NCBI GenBank assembly: GCA_964036315.1
Contig: OZ038485.1
Coordinates: forward strand, 102,193,341-102,257,340
Origin: Acanthosepion esculentum
Lineage: Eukaryota; Mollusca; Cephalopoda; Sepiida; Sepiidae
Reading direction: 5' to 3'
Length of the DNA: 64,000 bases
The notes under the pieces were generated by a model, which made no database searches, was not told the origin of the DNA, and was given only the letters and a program-made list of their open reading frames with translations. Both the position numbers and the translations under genes were made by a program. Shown here piece by piece: positions 1 through 10,738 of the stretch (position 1 is its first letter; each line of letters begins with the position of its first letter).

Positions 1-338
1 AATTTATATTAATAATCACTTGTTAAATAAAAAAATTCAAAATAATATCTGGATGTGAATACCTGCAAAAACATTTATTAGCATACTTGGTTCCTGATTG
101 AAGCATTCATCTGGGTTTATAAAGTAATTTTCCATAACACTTAAACCTTGAACTTTTGGCCTTATTAATGTAAAATATAAAATCTGGTCACATCCTGAAG
201 AGCCCCAAATTGGGGAAAACTTCAGCAGCAGTGACCTAGATATGTATCTACTATATAGTGATAGGTAATTTGCCCATCTTTATGTAGTGGACACTTATGA
301 GGATGTAGAAATAAGAAACTCATGATATCAGCCTTTTG
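1..338. other. Unannotated AT-rich flank
   Basis: I see no coding region, RNA gene or recognisable repeat here. Confidence 0.5.
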
Positions 339-840
339 TTTAGTCCACAACAGGACCCAAACTTTCCTTAATTTTGTTATGGGGAATAATGGGCCTTACC
401 CTGCCGCACAAGCCAATGAAGATTTATCCTGTTCATAGACTACCATGCAATAATTAAAGAGCTCAATCTGCTCTGCCATTTAACCCATAACTTTGGGGAT
501 AAGAAATGGATATGTGCCTTTCCAAATGGCATTAGTACAAATCTAGTGCAACATTTATTGGACAAGATTTGGAACTGCTGCTTACATTGTTTAGTCCACA
601 ACAGGACCCAAACTTTCCTTAAGTTTGTTATGGGGAATAATGGGCCTTACCCTGCCTCACAAGCCAATGAAGATTTATCCTGTTCATAGACTACCATGCA
701 ATAATTAAAGAGCTCAATCTGCTCTGCCATTTAACCCATAACTTTGGGGATAAGAAATGGATATGTGCCTTTCCAAATGGCATTAGTACAAATCTAGTGC
801 AACATTTATTGGACAAGATTTGGAACTGCTGCTTACATTG
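339..840. repeat. Tandem duplication, two 251-bp copies
   Basis: The segment beginning TTTAGTCCACAACAGG near 339 is repeated immediately from about 590, with a period of 251 bp. I see only two substitutions between the copies (TTAATTTT versus TTAAGTTT, and GCCGCAC versus GCCTCAC). Such high identity means either a recent duplication or an assembly artefact. Neither copy carries an open frame or a family I recognise. Confidence 0.9.
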
Positions 841-1698
841 TCAGTATTTTCATGATGCCACCCACAGATCCTAAAATACCCATTGCATTTTATGCGTGTG
901 TTAGATATTTATAACCTGCAATATTACAGGATTCTTTATTATGAAACACCTACACTGAGCAGGCCAAGAGGAAAATGGTCTTGGCTATGAATATGATCTA
1001 TGCCCTCAAGCGACAAGTCAGAACTCTATGTAGATTTGGAAGTTAAGGAACTTGAGCCAACAAGCTGACAAGTCACACAATCCAATAAAATTCTACCACA
1101 CAAACATATAATAGAATTTTCATTATCCATTTCACATATAAGTAGATATAGCAAATATAAGTATTTACTAAATTTGTTTGTCTAATACTAAACAAGTTTT
1201 TAGAGGATGGCATTCATGAAGAACAGACCTTGTTAATCATGACCCCAAAGTTAGATACTTCAAATATAGAGAATATATGAATTCCAAAACTTGATCATTA
1301 ATATTTTCTTTAAATTTTCCTTGAAAACTTATACAAAATATAAATTTCAGGTATATGGTCAGAAGGTAAAAATGGTATATATTGCCTCTTCTAACTTGCA
1401 GAATAATTTTGTTAGTCTCCAATCTTAATAATTCTAAAATACTCTTAGACCTCCATTACATGTAGGGAATATATTTAAAACCCTCAAACAGATGTCTGAA
1501 ATCAGAGATAGTATCAAACCTGATATGTACTGTTTATACAATTAATAAACAATAAAATCCAAGATCACCTCATATGGGGAATAGCCTATTTCAGCAGACA
1601 AAGATATCAGTCGTCTGTCTTATCAACCCTGGTGTGGACTGACACATTTATTATATATATTCTTAGGATAAAAACTTATGGTTATATCATGTTGAAAG
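841..1698. other. No feature seen
   Basis: AT-rich sequence. Only short random frames are present and nothing is recognisable. Confidence 0.5.
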
Positions 1699-2012
1699 AT
1701 GAATGAACACATGGGAATACCAGGTGCTGTAAGCTTAAATGTGTGGGTGGAGTAGTAGATAATGGCTCTGAATTGTTAATCATGGAGACAAGTTCCAATT
1801 TAAGTTGTATTAACTTACGTGGAAATGCTCTTGGGAAAGGTATGAAACTGCCTTTTCTCCACTTCCAGCTATGATTTAATTAATAAGACTTGTATCATTA
1901 AATCATTATTATTTCTTCCCCTGACCAAAACACAGATTCTTACAATCTATAATATTTTCTGGCTTTAAATAGCATGTAAAAGCTTGATAAACCATAGAAA
2001 ATGAATCAATCT
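1699..2012 (+). mobile_element. Composite 5S rRNA-tRNA SINE
   Basis: The 5' part matches the 3' portion of 5S rRNA (GGGAATACCAGGTGCTGTAAGC). A tRNA-Arg-like segment follows (GGTGGAGTAGTAGATAATGGC, then the box-B-like GACAAGTTCCAATT). Next comes a core, CTCTTGGGAAAGGTATGAA, and a 3' part ending in TATTTTCTGGCTTTAAATA. The same order recurs at 2870, 19381, 33195, 43190, 45785 and 50826, so this is a family and not a 5S gene. The 5S part is truncated at its 5' end. The modules are read directly from sequence; mobilisation by a LINE is inferred. Confidence 0.75.
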
Positions 2013-2234
2013 TATGATTATGATAAAATTTAATTTATAAATGTAACTTTACATTAAAATTATATTAAGCTTTATAAATAAGATATTAAAAGGAACTGAT
2101 AATAAAATAGAAACATTCTAACAATATACCATAAGTTATGTGACAGAAGTGTTGTTATTACCATAGATTTTTGAAGACACAAGAGATGAAAAACAATAGC
2201 TAATAATAAGATTTAACAATTATAACCTGTAATA

Positions 2235-2541
2235 GGAGGCATGGTGGAGTAATGGATAGCGGCTCGGATTGAGGAATCGGAGAGCTGAGTTCAAATTCCA
2301 GTCAAATCCATTACATTCACTTACGTGCTAATACCCTTGGGAAAGGTATGAATCCTCTTCTTCTATCCCCAGATATGGGTAAATAGTAAAAAAGACTGGG
2401 TTCTTTAGCCTCGGATGGCAACTGGTCCACCGCAGAAAGAAATGGCAACCTACTGCAGAAAAAAATCTGATCGTCAATCATTATATCGAAAGAGACATGA
2501 TCGCCTAAGCGTGTATCACACATGGCACATAACTGACTGAG
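2235..2541 (+). mobile_element. tRNA-Arg-like SINE, nearly complete
   Basis: The head GGCATGGTGGAGTAATGG contains a box-A-like segment. GAGTTCAAATTCC is box-B-like, about 60 bp from the start. Spacing and wording resemble tRNA-Arg, as in the OR1/OR2 SINEs known from octopus. Then come the core CCCTTGGGAAAGGTATGAAT, the body segment GATGGCAACTGG, and an end reading GGCACATAACTGACTG. Copies lie at 7003, 19036, 23683, 43504 and 55573. The flanks at 2125-2215 and 2545-2640 resemble each other, so the element may sit between diverged copies of another repeat. Confidence 0.8.
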
Positions 2542-2869
2542 CCTATAGTAAGTTGTGTGGCAAGATTTGTTCTTCACATAGAGCTTCTAAGACAGAATAA
2601 GAGACTAAAAACAATAATAATAAAATAGAGCAATTAGAACAATACACTAATAAATGTCATATGATAGAAGATTTGTACTTAGCAGAGTTTTGAGGAACCT
2701 CAACATAAGAATTTTCTTTTCTTACAGTTCTAAGCATTCACTTTCTCACTTACAGGAATCACTTTAAAGCTTCTCTTTGGCATGTCCAAATCACCAGCAT
2801 TGTTATTCTTCTTTTATTGATGGATTGATTTATTTTTTTATGGTTTATCAACCTTTAAGACTTTTTTGG

Positions 2870-3130
2870 TAGTTAATGATTTGCTACTAATTCTACTAAT
2901 TAACCCACAGCTGGAGGAAGAATAGGTGGATTCATACCTTTCCCAAGAGTATTTGCATGTAAGGAAATATAACAAACCCAACTGGAACCCAATTTCATAT
3001 TCCAAGCCATTATCCATTAAACCACCTGCACATCTAAGCTTATGCCACCTGGTATTCCCAAGTGGTTACTCATCAAGGTACTGACCAGGCTTGACATTGC
3101 TTAACTTCAATGATTGTTCAAGAACTGGCA
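2870..3130 (-). mobile_element. Composite 5S-tRNA SINE
   Basis: On the minus strand the order is 5S-like sequence (GTCAGTACCTTGATGAG, then GGGAATACCAGGTGGC), a tRNA-like part, and the core CTCTTGGGAAAGGTATGAAT. This copy retains more of the 5S internal control region (TTAAGCAATGTCAAGCCTGG) than the one at 1699. It has several indels and contains no reading frame. Confidence 0.75.
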
Positions 3131-3484
3131 TTTCAATGTGATATGGCCATAAGCTTAACTACTCTTGTGCTTTGCAATCATTCTTAAGTGAATCTCTTAT
3201 TTCTAGAGCCGGTTACAAGTAACCAAACCTGCAGAATATGAAACATAAGTATATAAGTGGAAACTGCTGTCTTATGTAATTATGACAGTATCTTGTCACA
3301 GGAATCGGTAAAGGTCATTTATAAGGATACAAAAGAATGACAATTACTGTAATGACATTAGCAGTGAAAGAAGTTATTTAATGATTAAACATCAAATTTG
3401 GCAATTTTTGATCAAAAATTTGTTTTAGTATGTTTCAGCATTCATCTGCAAACGAAATATAGAAAAATGAGAAAAATAAGGAAC

Positions 3485-4072
3485 AGTCCAAATTATAAAT
3501 TAGAGATGCCAAAATCAAACAAGTGAAACAAATATCTTGAAAGTTGTTTAACAGAAGATGGAAAGTACAATACTGAAATCTGGAGGTGCATTGAGGTAGC
3601 AAAAGATGCCTCCCAAAAACTAAGCAAAATATAAAGTAAACAGGAAAATTTCTTTCGCAACAAAGACTATTGAACTGTTATGTAATATCAGTCCTCCGAT
3701 ATGGGAGTGAACGCTGGACAATTTCTTTGCACATGAAGAGACTTGAAGCAACAGAAATGTGGTTCTATAGAAGGATTCTGAAGATACCATGGACTGAACA
3801 TTTGAGAAAATGGAAACAAAAAGAACACTAATAATTAATATTATAAGACAGTTGAAATTAATCCAATGAGGAAAGAGGTCTTGGAAAGTTTGATACTCAC
3901 AGGAGAGAATGAAGGCAAGAGGGACAGAGGAAAACAATACTTAACCTATCTAGTGAGCTTGAGTAAATGGATGGCAGAAGAAGGTTTAGGAAAGGTAACA
4001 AAAACAAAATTTATTAAGAGCTACAACTGAGAGAAGAGAGCCATGATCACCAATGACCTGAAGTGACACAGC
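3485..4072 (+). pseudogene. RTE-like LINE, C-terminal reverse-transcriptase fragment
   Basis: The translation contains LEATEMWFYRRILKIPW followed by a region like LKLIQ...RKEVLESLILTGEN and LSKWMAEEGLGKVTK. These are the region after the polymerase domain of RTE/BovB-type LINEs. The polymerase catalytic motifs are not included. Stops and frameshifts break the frame, for example before the SKWMAE segment. It ends near 4072 with the same GAAG-GACA tail as the copies at 16178 and 60755. This is a dead 5'-truncated copy; the clade is inferred from memory of family sequences. Confidence 0.75.
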
Positions 4073-4159
4073 AGGGCTTTGATATGTATCAATATTTCTT
4101 TGCCTTTGTATGGCATGAGGCCAATATAACAGCTAGCAGTCCAATAAAAAAGCTTGTTA

Positions 4160-4475
4160 ACTATCGCTCATATAATCTTGATTAATCAGACTATCAAGTG
4201 CCGATTAGGCCCCACTGGTCACAACATTTTACTCTTTTAGTCATTAAATACCACCAGCTCACCTGCTGGGTAGGCAAGCCATTGCAGGTTTTACATTCAA
4301 AGTTATCTTCCTCCTAGACTGGTTGCTAACCAAGGCTAGAGAGCCCAATCTACCCTACTATTTAATTTGTAGCTTGAAAAAGAGATGGATTCATACCTTT
4401 CTCAAAGGTATTTCTACAGAAGTATAAAATTTGAACTCTGCACACCAATCATACTTTCTGATAACTGCTACACAT
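4160..4475 (-). mobile_element. Degraded SINE fragment with the shared core
   Basis: The minus strand holds an old version of the core (CCTTTGAGAAAGGTATGAATCC) and the downstream segment CTAGCCTTGGTTAGCAACC, which matches the body of the tRNA-Arg-like SINE. The head is not clear. Confidence 0.5.
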
Positions 4476-4517
4476 TTACACGCCTGAGTGTTTAAGAAAT
4501 TTTCATAGAAAATATTT

Positions 4518-4599
4518 GTCTTCGACAGGATTTGAACCTGTATCCTATACGAAACTGTCATATAGACTGACGTGCCTTAACCATTTCGGCCACTAAGGA
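4518..4599 (-). tRNA. Degenerate class II tRNA (Ser/Leu type), apparent CTA anticodon
   Basis: On the minus strand the D arm reads GCC-GAAATGGTTAA-GGC. The anticodon arm is GTCA-GTCTATA-TGAC, with T at position 33 and CTA at 34-36. An extended variable region follows, and then a perfect T arm, ACAGG-TTCAAAT-CCTGT. Box A (TGGCCGAAATGG) and box B (GGTTCAAATCC) are well kept. A TTTT run, a possible Pol III stop, lies about 10 bp downstream. The acceptor stem is poor: TCCTTAG against CGAAGAC pairs at about four of seven positions. CTA is one change from serine CGA and would read UAG. A tRNA pseudogene is the likeliest reading. No SINE body follows it. Confidence 0.5.
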
Positions 4600-4708
4600 T
4601 CGTTCGGTTGGCAAGGTCGAATTTACTGCTTATAAACTTCGATTTTTCATGAATCTCTCATGTACATTCATAACTGCTCATGGCGTATCAAATGTAAACA
4701 AATGACAT

Positions 4709-4752
<44 letters not shown>

Positions 4753-6499
4753 TAAAAGAAGCCACTACATTACAGATTTACTTGTCTAAGACAGTTATGG
4801 ATTTCAGTTCTACCAAATGTTCTTTATAGCCAATACAGAATATCAAAAAGTAACATATTAATGATATTTCAATTTTAAATTTAAATGTAAAATTAATGTA
4901 GATAGTTTAAAGTAATATACAATTGAAATAAATCTCAAATAAAATCCTACTTTGTATACAGATATGAGGCTATTATAAAAATAGACTGAGCTCTTATATA
5001 AATTGAACCACATGACCAATATTGACCAATAAGGCAAATAGAAACAATTTTCGGTCTCAATCTTTCAGAGTAGAAGGGATGTTGAAATGTTTTTGATCTT
5101 TCATACTTTCTAAAACCTGTCCAAACATGTTTAATCTCCTCTGGTTTTGGCTGAGAACTTTTCAATATGATGTCATGGACATTTTTCTAACATATTGTAA
5201 AAATATTAAGCAACTCAAAAATTTGAAATTTTTGATGTCAAGAATCTGTATTCAGTGATTAATGCAAAATTGATTGTATATTCTTTTAATAAAAAAAGTA
5301 AAGATTACAAACAACTCTTACCAGTTACCTAAATAAGATCAGGGTATGAGATTTAATTTTAAATTTAGGATCTTACATCCGAAAAAGAAAAGACAACATC
5401 TTTACTAAGAATTAAAATAAATAAATTTTGCTTGAGTGATTATTTAGTAGATTTGATGGCAGGTATCTTTTTCTTAGCTACAGCTTTTAAGGGTAAATCC
5501 CTAAACAACATTCAAACAAAGACACATGTTCACATGGCATGGGAATAACGAGTAATGTTATAGCTGGCCGCTCCCATTAATCCAAGTAGTTGTAAAAATC
5601 AGATTTAAAGAGAAAAGCAAATCAGGTAAAACTGGATAAGACTAGTAAATAAGACTGAACCATTTAGTGTGACATACATAAAAAAAAACAATTTATAACA
5701 AATAATAAGGAAGAAATGTACACATATAGTTGATAAATAAAATGTTTATAACTGAAATGTGCATCTTTTTTAGGATGATGAAATGTCTCCTGGTTGTGAG
5801 AGCTTCATTTTAGTAGATGCATCTATCTACAAGAGCAAAGAGACATGAAAAGAGCCAAGCCAGTCTCATGACCAATGTCTAACAGAAGAAAAAAGCAGAA
5901 GAAAGATGCTTGCTTCTCCCTTTTATATGCTCGATCAAGTAATTCTGATTGGCTCTGTGGGAGCCTGCATAATGTCTATTTTTGGCCACAGGAATAGGCA
6001 TGACATGCTGATTTTAATTTAATTTAAAACACCTGTTAGCCATCTTACAAGCCATTGTTAGTAAGTGTCTTTGCTTTACTATATGATCTTGAGTTAGAGT
6101 TGACTTAGTCCAACAAGCATCAAGTTTACAGAAAAGATATGTATTGAAATGTTTGTCTTACAAGCCATTTTTAATCAGTTCATTTGTGAAAGAATGAATC
6201 TAAACTTGTAACAAAGGACCCAGCTCAACAAACTGAATTCATAATATTCAACCAATACAAACTGTCTCAGGTGAATCAATAAAATCCATTGAATCTTCTG
6301 CATACCTAGAAAGTGAAATAAATTCTACTGAAAAGAATGTAAAAATTTGCATAGCTAATGTCTGAGCTGTCTTGAATGAAATGGATGTCATCTGGTAATC
6401 TGATCTTCCAGACAACCCCAAGCGTAGTTTTTTTGAGCCACTGCAGAGGCGGTGTTAATGTATGGTACCACTGCTTGTATGTTAACTAAAACCCTTGAG
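4600..6499. other. No gene seen; (TA)n at 4717-4750
   Basis: AT-rich sequence containing one (TA)n microsatellite and only short random frames. No family was recognised. Confidence 0.5.
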
Positions 6500-6865
6500 T
6501 GTAAGTGTGATGGAACCTACACTCAGATGCTGAGAGCTATAATAAACATCTCTTGAAGACAACATCTAAATCACAGCTCTACGAACCGATCCCTGATATT
6601 TCTGCAATCTTATGTGAACGCAGAATGCTCTTTGTAGGATATTGCTGTCAAGCAAAACAAGAACTTGTGAGTAATCTACTGCTCTGGCCATCTAGACATG
6701 GAGCAAGATAGGTTGATCAACCCAGCAACCCCCTACATTAACCAGCTATGTTATAAAACAGAATGCCACTGTAATGACCTTCTGACCTTGATGCAGGACC
6801 ATGATGTTTGGCATGATAGACTCATGAATGTTTGATATAGTTCGACTGAATAAATAAGTATATTT
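6500..6865 (+). pseudogene. Non-LTR LINE, extreme C-terminus and 3' end
   Basis: Read through stops and frameshifts, the + strand gives a region like CERRMLFVGYCCQAKQEL, then HGAR, ATPYINQLCYKTECHCND and LLTLMQDHDVWHDRLMNV, then a stop and a short AT-rich tail. This is the C-terminal end typical of non-LTR retrotransposon polyproteins (a LWEP..G.R...TYIDQL-like block). A related copy lies at 47868-48066 on the minus strand. It is a 5'-truncated dead copy. The clade is uncertain and differs from the RTE-like copies elsewhere in the window. Confidence 0.65.
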
Positions 6866-7002
6866 TACTCTTGTCTTTATGAAAGCATATACAATAATTA
6901 CTCCTTAATGTTTATCATGAAGCGGTGTTGTTAAATCACTTCTAAATAGAAGTGATCTAATGACACTAATTGAGTACTATTCAAGCAGTTACTTTCATAA
7001 AG

Positions 7003-7292
7003 TCAGTTATGTGCCATGCGTGATAAAGACTTATTTTTCAATACATAACTGACGAGGCAGATTTTTTTCCTGCAGTAGATTGCCATTTCTTTCTGCAGTA
7101 GACCAGTTGCCATCCAAGCCTATAGAACCTGGTATATCCTGCTATTTACCTATAGTTGGGGGTAGAAGAGGAGGATTCATACCTTTCCCAAGGGTATTAG
7201 CATGTAAGTGAATGTAATGGATTAAACAGGAATTCGAACTTGGCTCCCTGATTTCTCAATCCGAGCTGATATCCACTACTCCATCATGCCTA
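7003..7292 (-). mobile_element. tRNA-Arg-like SINE, nearly complete
   Basis: Minus-strand copy of the family at 2235. The tRNA-like head is at the right end (reverse complement of CTACTCCATCATGCC). The core CCCTTGGGAAAGGTATGAAT follows, and the end at 7003 reads GGCACATAACTGAC. Confidence 0.8.
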
Positions 7293-7380
7293 CTCCATAA
7301 ATTAGCCAACCTAATTATATTATTTCTCTGAAATTTATAAGTATTACTTTATCATATTTTATTATAGCAGTGAAAATATA

Positions 7381-7762
7381 AGGTGACCCCCCCCCCAAAA
7401 AACAGGAATTTTTGAAGTGCATATTGCCGGACATGAGCAAGTGGCAACACTCCGAGACAGTGACCTTGAGCAAGTAAATATTTCGCCATTTTAGTAACGA
7501 GAATGAAATTCACAGTATCCCAGCTGAGATGTTGCAGCAGTCAATGAGGAATCTCAACAGCAGATTTCAAGAATGCATTCATACAGGAGGACGCCATCTA
7601 CAGGACGTAATTTTTAAAAAAATGAAAATTCCGTCATTGTTTCTTAAATGGCATGTTTTAAGGTTTCAATTAGTATGAATTAAATATTTTTCTTCCGTCA
7701 CTCTTGGTTTTATTGGATTGTTAAAAAGTTCCCCCTTTTTTTTTGGGGGGGGGGTCACCCTG
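7381..7762 (+). mobile_element. Small Tc1/mariner element with C-run inverted ends
   Basis: The ends AAGGTGACCCCCCCCCC and (reverse complement) CAGGGTGACCCCCCCCC are inverted repeats, each flanked by TA (7379-7380 and 7763-7764), as in the Tc1/mariner superfamily. An internal + strand frame at about 7505-7625 reads IPAEMLQQSMRNLNSRFQ and continues to GGRHLQDVIFKK. This resembles the extreme C-terminus of Tc1/mariner-type transposases, where a helix is followed by G.HL.D..F. No catalytic residues are present, so it is an internally deleted, non-autonomous copy. The ends are seen directly; the superfamily is inferred. Confidence 0.7.
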
Positions 7763-9240
7763 TATAAAAAGAAATGTTTTTATACAATATATATAAAGAA
7801 GCAAACATTGCTAACCTAATGTTAAAAAATAAAATTAATCTAATTAAGGTGGAATTGCCTGTGTTTTTGTGTGTGATCTTTGAACAAATCATTCACTAAG
7901 ACAGAAATTCTATCTCTTGCAATTTAGTAAAAAAAAAATGAAGAGAAAGAAATTTAATTCTAGTCACTGACTCCAAACATTGCCTGACAAATCTTCTTTC
8001 ATCAATTGAAAACATTTTATGAAATATGTTTAATGTCTTTGCTTTCTTGGATGATTTATGACTGGGGATAATTTTGTTTCTCTTATAATATGTGATTTGC
8101 TTCATATTTTATCAGTCCAGCAGAAGTCATTAATCTCAAGTATTATATTCTGACCCTCCACTTACTGTTTGGGCACTTATATAGTCTGTGCCTTAGCTAT
8201 GTTAATTAGGCAGTCATTTACATATCACTACAGTTTGCTGAATATCTAAACATTTTATTTTTTTTTACTAGAGAAATCATTTTAATGTTTGTAATTTATC
8301 GTCTTTTCTTGCATCTATTTTTATTAAACCGTTCATTAGTAAATTTCACAACCAATAAATAAAATTGCCCAAAATAATTAGATTTAATTATTTTGAATAG
8401 TTTCTTTGAAATATTGAAGAATATATATTTTATTACTTCAAATGCTATTTTTAGTGGATACCCTTTTTTATTTTAAACTGTGTCTATCAGCCTGCACACT
8501 TGAGAAGACTTATTAAAGTAACCCTCCAGTAGGATTCGAAAATGGGTCTCTCTTTGCAGGAGAAACCACCATCTGATCAAACATGTTTTAACTGCTCAAC
8601 TACAAAGAGTTTCACAATCAAGCAAGGTCCTATTTACCATTAAAGCACACTTGCTCATTCTCGTTTACTTGAAAGATATATCTACTCAGTTTTGCACCTG
8701 AAATGTAAACAAAGCAATTGCTAAAGAATTAATGGATTTTACTTTTTAATCTGACATATTTTCATTACTTCAGAGTGAATCTGAATGAGTGAGTGTGCTT
8801 TAATGGCAAACATAACTGTGCTTGATTGTGACAAACTGAAAACAAGAAATATTAATGTATCACAAGTACTGATATCAAACTTTTTCAACAAGAGACTCCC
8901 TTTTGTTTCTCTTTGTTCCCCAGCAACCCCCATTTAAAATATCTTTGAACCTTAAAACTCACATTGTACTAACTAATTAAGTTAAACGAATATTGAATTA
9001 TACTTGATGCAATTAGGCCAAATGACATTCATAATCATAAACTCCATTTTACAGTTAGAGGTTGAAAAATGGGGTTTGTTATCTGAACATCAACTTGGAA
9101 CAATTAAAAAAAAAAGCAAGCGATGCTCAATGTAGCATTAAATAAGTCTCATCAAAATAAGTTAAAAGCTACTTGGATAGATGTAACTAAGGCTTTTGGT
9201 TGAGTTTGAATCCTTTTGTTTTACGGCATTTCAACCTCGA
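7763..9240. other. No gene seen
   Basis: AT-rich sequence in which I recognise no repeat and no reading frame beyond random short ones. Confidence 0.5.
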
Positions 9241-9244
9241 TGGG

Positions 9245-9440
9245 TTATTACTGGTAATATTTCTTTCCTTCAAAAAATCTATTTCTAGTAATATTTTTTC
9301 TATAAAAATGTATAGTTGGTAATTTGTTTTTCCAAAATGTATTGCTGAAAATGTTTTCTTTTTTATTTAAGTGTATTGCTGATTATAATTTTTTTCTTCA
9401 AAAATTCATTGCTGGTAATAATTTTTTACAAAGTCTTTCT
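9245..9440. repeat. Degenerate AT-rich tandem repeat
   Basis: Four or five imperfect units of about 50-55 bp follow the pattern ATTGCTGGTAATATTTTTT then CTTCAAAAA. Divergence is high, so the period is approximate. Confidence 0.5.
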
Positions 9441-9479
9441 GGTATTAAAACCTATTTTTACACTTTCATAGTGTTTTGA

Positions 9480-10040
9480 GCCCAGTTGAGCATAGTTGGC
9501 ACCCTAACAGGTGCTATCACCCCTGGTCAGGGTGGACCTGGGAACACCAGCAATTAAGGGGTCTTGCTGCTGGACGTAGTCTATCGTCTTACCCAGGACA
9601 CAGATGTAGTTTATCATCATACCCAGGATGGTATGGCTTTTGATTATATTGATTCTCGAGCTCGGTGCCTTTCTTTCATCTACACCAAAAATACAACACT
9701 CGTAAAATTTATCTCAGTATCATTCACACACTGACTCTCATTTGACCCCTTGACTATCATTGACTCTCTAGAATTTCTCATTAATCCTTATGGGGTCACC
9801 TGGTCCCTGTTTGATGACCATTGATTTATATAGATCTTGAAATATTTTTGCAGGGAATACAAAATTTTATTACAGCAATAAAGACACATTAAAAGAGCAT
9901 TCATAACAAAAAAAGAGGGTGAACAAAAAAATTATAATGCTGTAAACTGGTAAAACTGAATAATAATTACTAAAAACAGCTCAACTAGTTTATCAGTCCT
10001 GTCTCAACTGAGCAAAAATCGAAGACAAAAACATGTGCAC
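9480..10040. other. Unclassified repeat-like sequence
   Basis: It includes GCTATCACCCCTGGTCAGGG, close to ATATCACCCCTGGTCGGCGG near 47575. The two places therefore share a repeat that I cannot name. No reading frame is present. Confidence 0.3.
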
Positions 10041-10291
10041 TGTGACTACAATCCAGGTAGCTTTCAGGGAATTTTGAATTGAACACTTTATTTAATTCAT
10101 GAGGGTAGGTTGTTCTCATTCTACTGTCCATGTCCAGAAATATCTTGTTCTTATTAAGCAATGCTCAGTTATTGCTCTCCCTTGTTTCCACTAAATCTAA
10201 GTCTTCACTTCAGGGATTGAACTCCCCATTACTATGTCACCAGATTTGCAAGCTAACACTTTAAACCACAAGGCTATTGTCCCATGGGGCT
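10041..10291 (-). mobile_element. tRNA-derived SINE, GATGAGGACAATAG family
   Basis: The minus strand starts at the right end with a tRNA-like head (CCTTGTGGTTTAAAGTGTTAGC and box-B-like GAGTTCAATCCCTG). The body continues to AAATAAAGTGTTCAATTCAA. It is the same family as 15737, 39783 and 53925, and lacks the conserved 3' block seen in those. Confidence 0.65.
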
Positions 10292-10738
10292 TTGGAAGAT
10301 GATTTGATATGTAAAGCCCAAATAAGTTTGGTACTAATGTTTTAAACTTGGCTGGAAATAGTCCATCTGCTAGAAGGCTTTTTTGCAAACAGGCCACACA
10401 GAAAATGTTGAATGTGTTGGCTGCAATCAAAGGAAATTGGCAATTAACCATGTAAGAACAAGATGATTAGGTTAGTCCACACATCGTCCGGAAAATATCC
10501 AGTCATTTTAAATATCTCAAGTACCCAGTCTGGCAAAACATCAGCTCACACAGGACTGTCAGCTAACTACACTCCATGTTTGGCTCCCCATAACTTCTGG
10601 CTTTTTTAAAGGTTGAAATCATACAATGGACAGGATTAAGGATAATATGACAAAGTAGCCATTGGACAATCTCTGAAGAGGATTTTGTGAACTGATTTGA
10701 AAATTAGAATGGATGTTAGGATTCTTCTTTATATACTG
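10292..10738. other. No gene seen
   Basis: I recognise no feature between the SINE and the RTE fragment. Confidence 0.4.

Noticed and set aside
2317..2577. Minus-strand 86-codon frame with several cysteines
   Set aside because: It lies across the tRNA-Arg-like SINE, in antisense to its body, so it is a by-product of the repeat.
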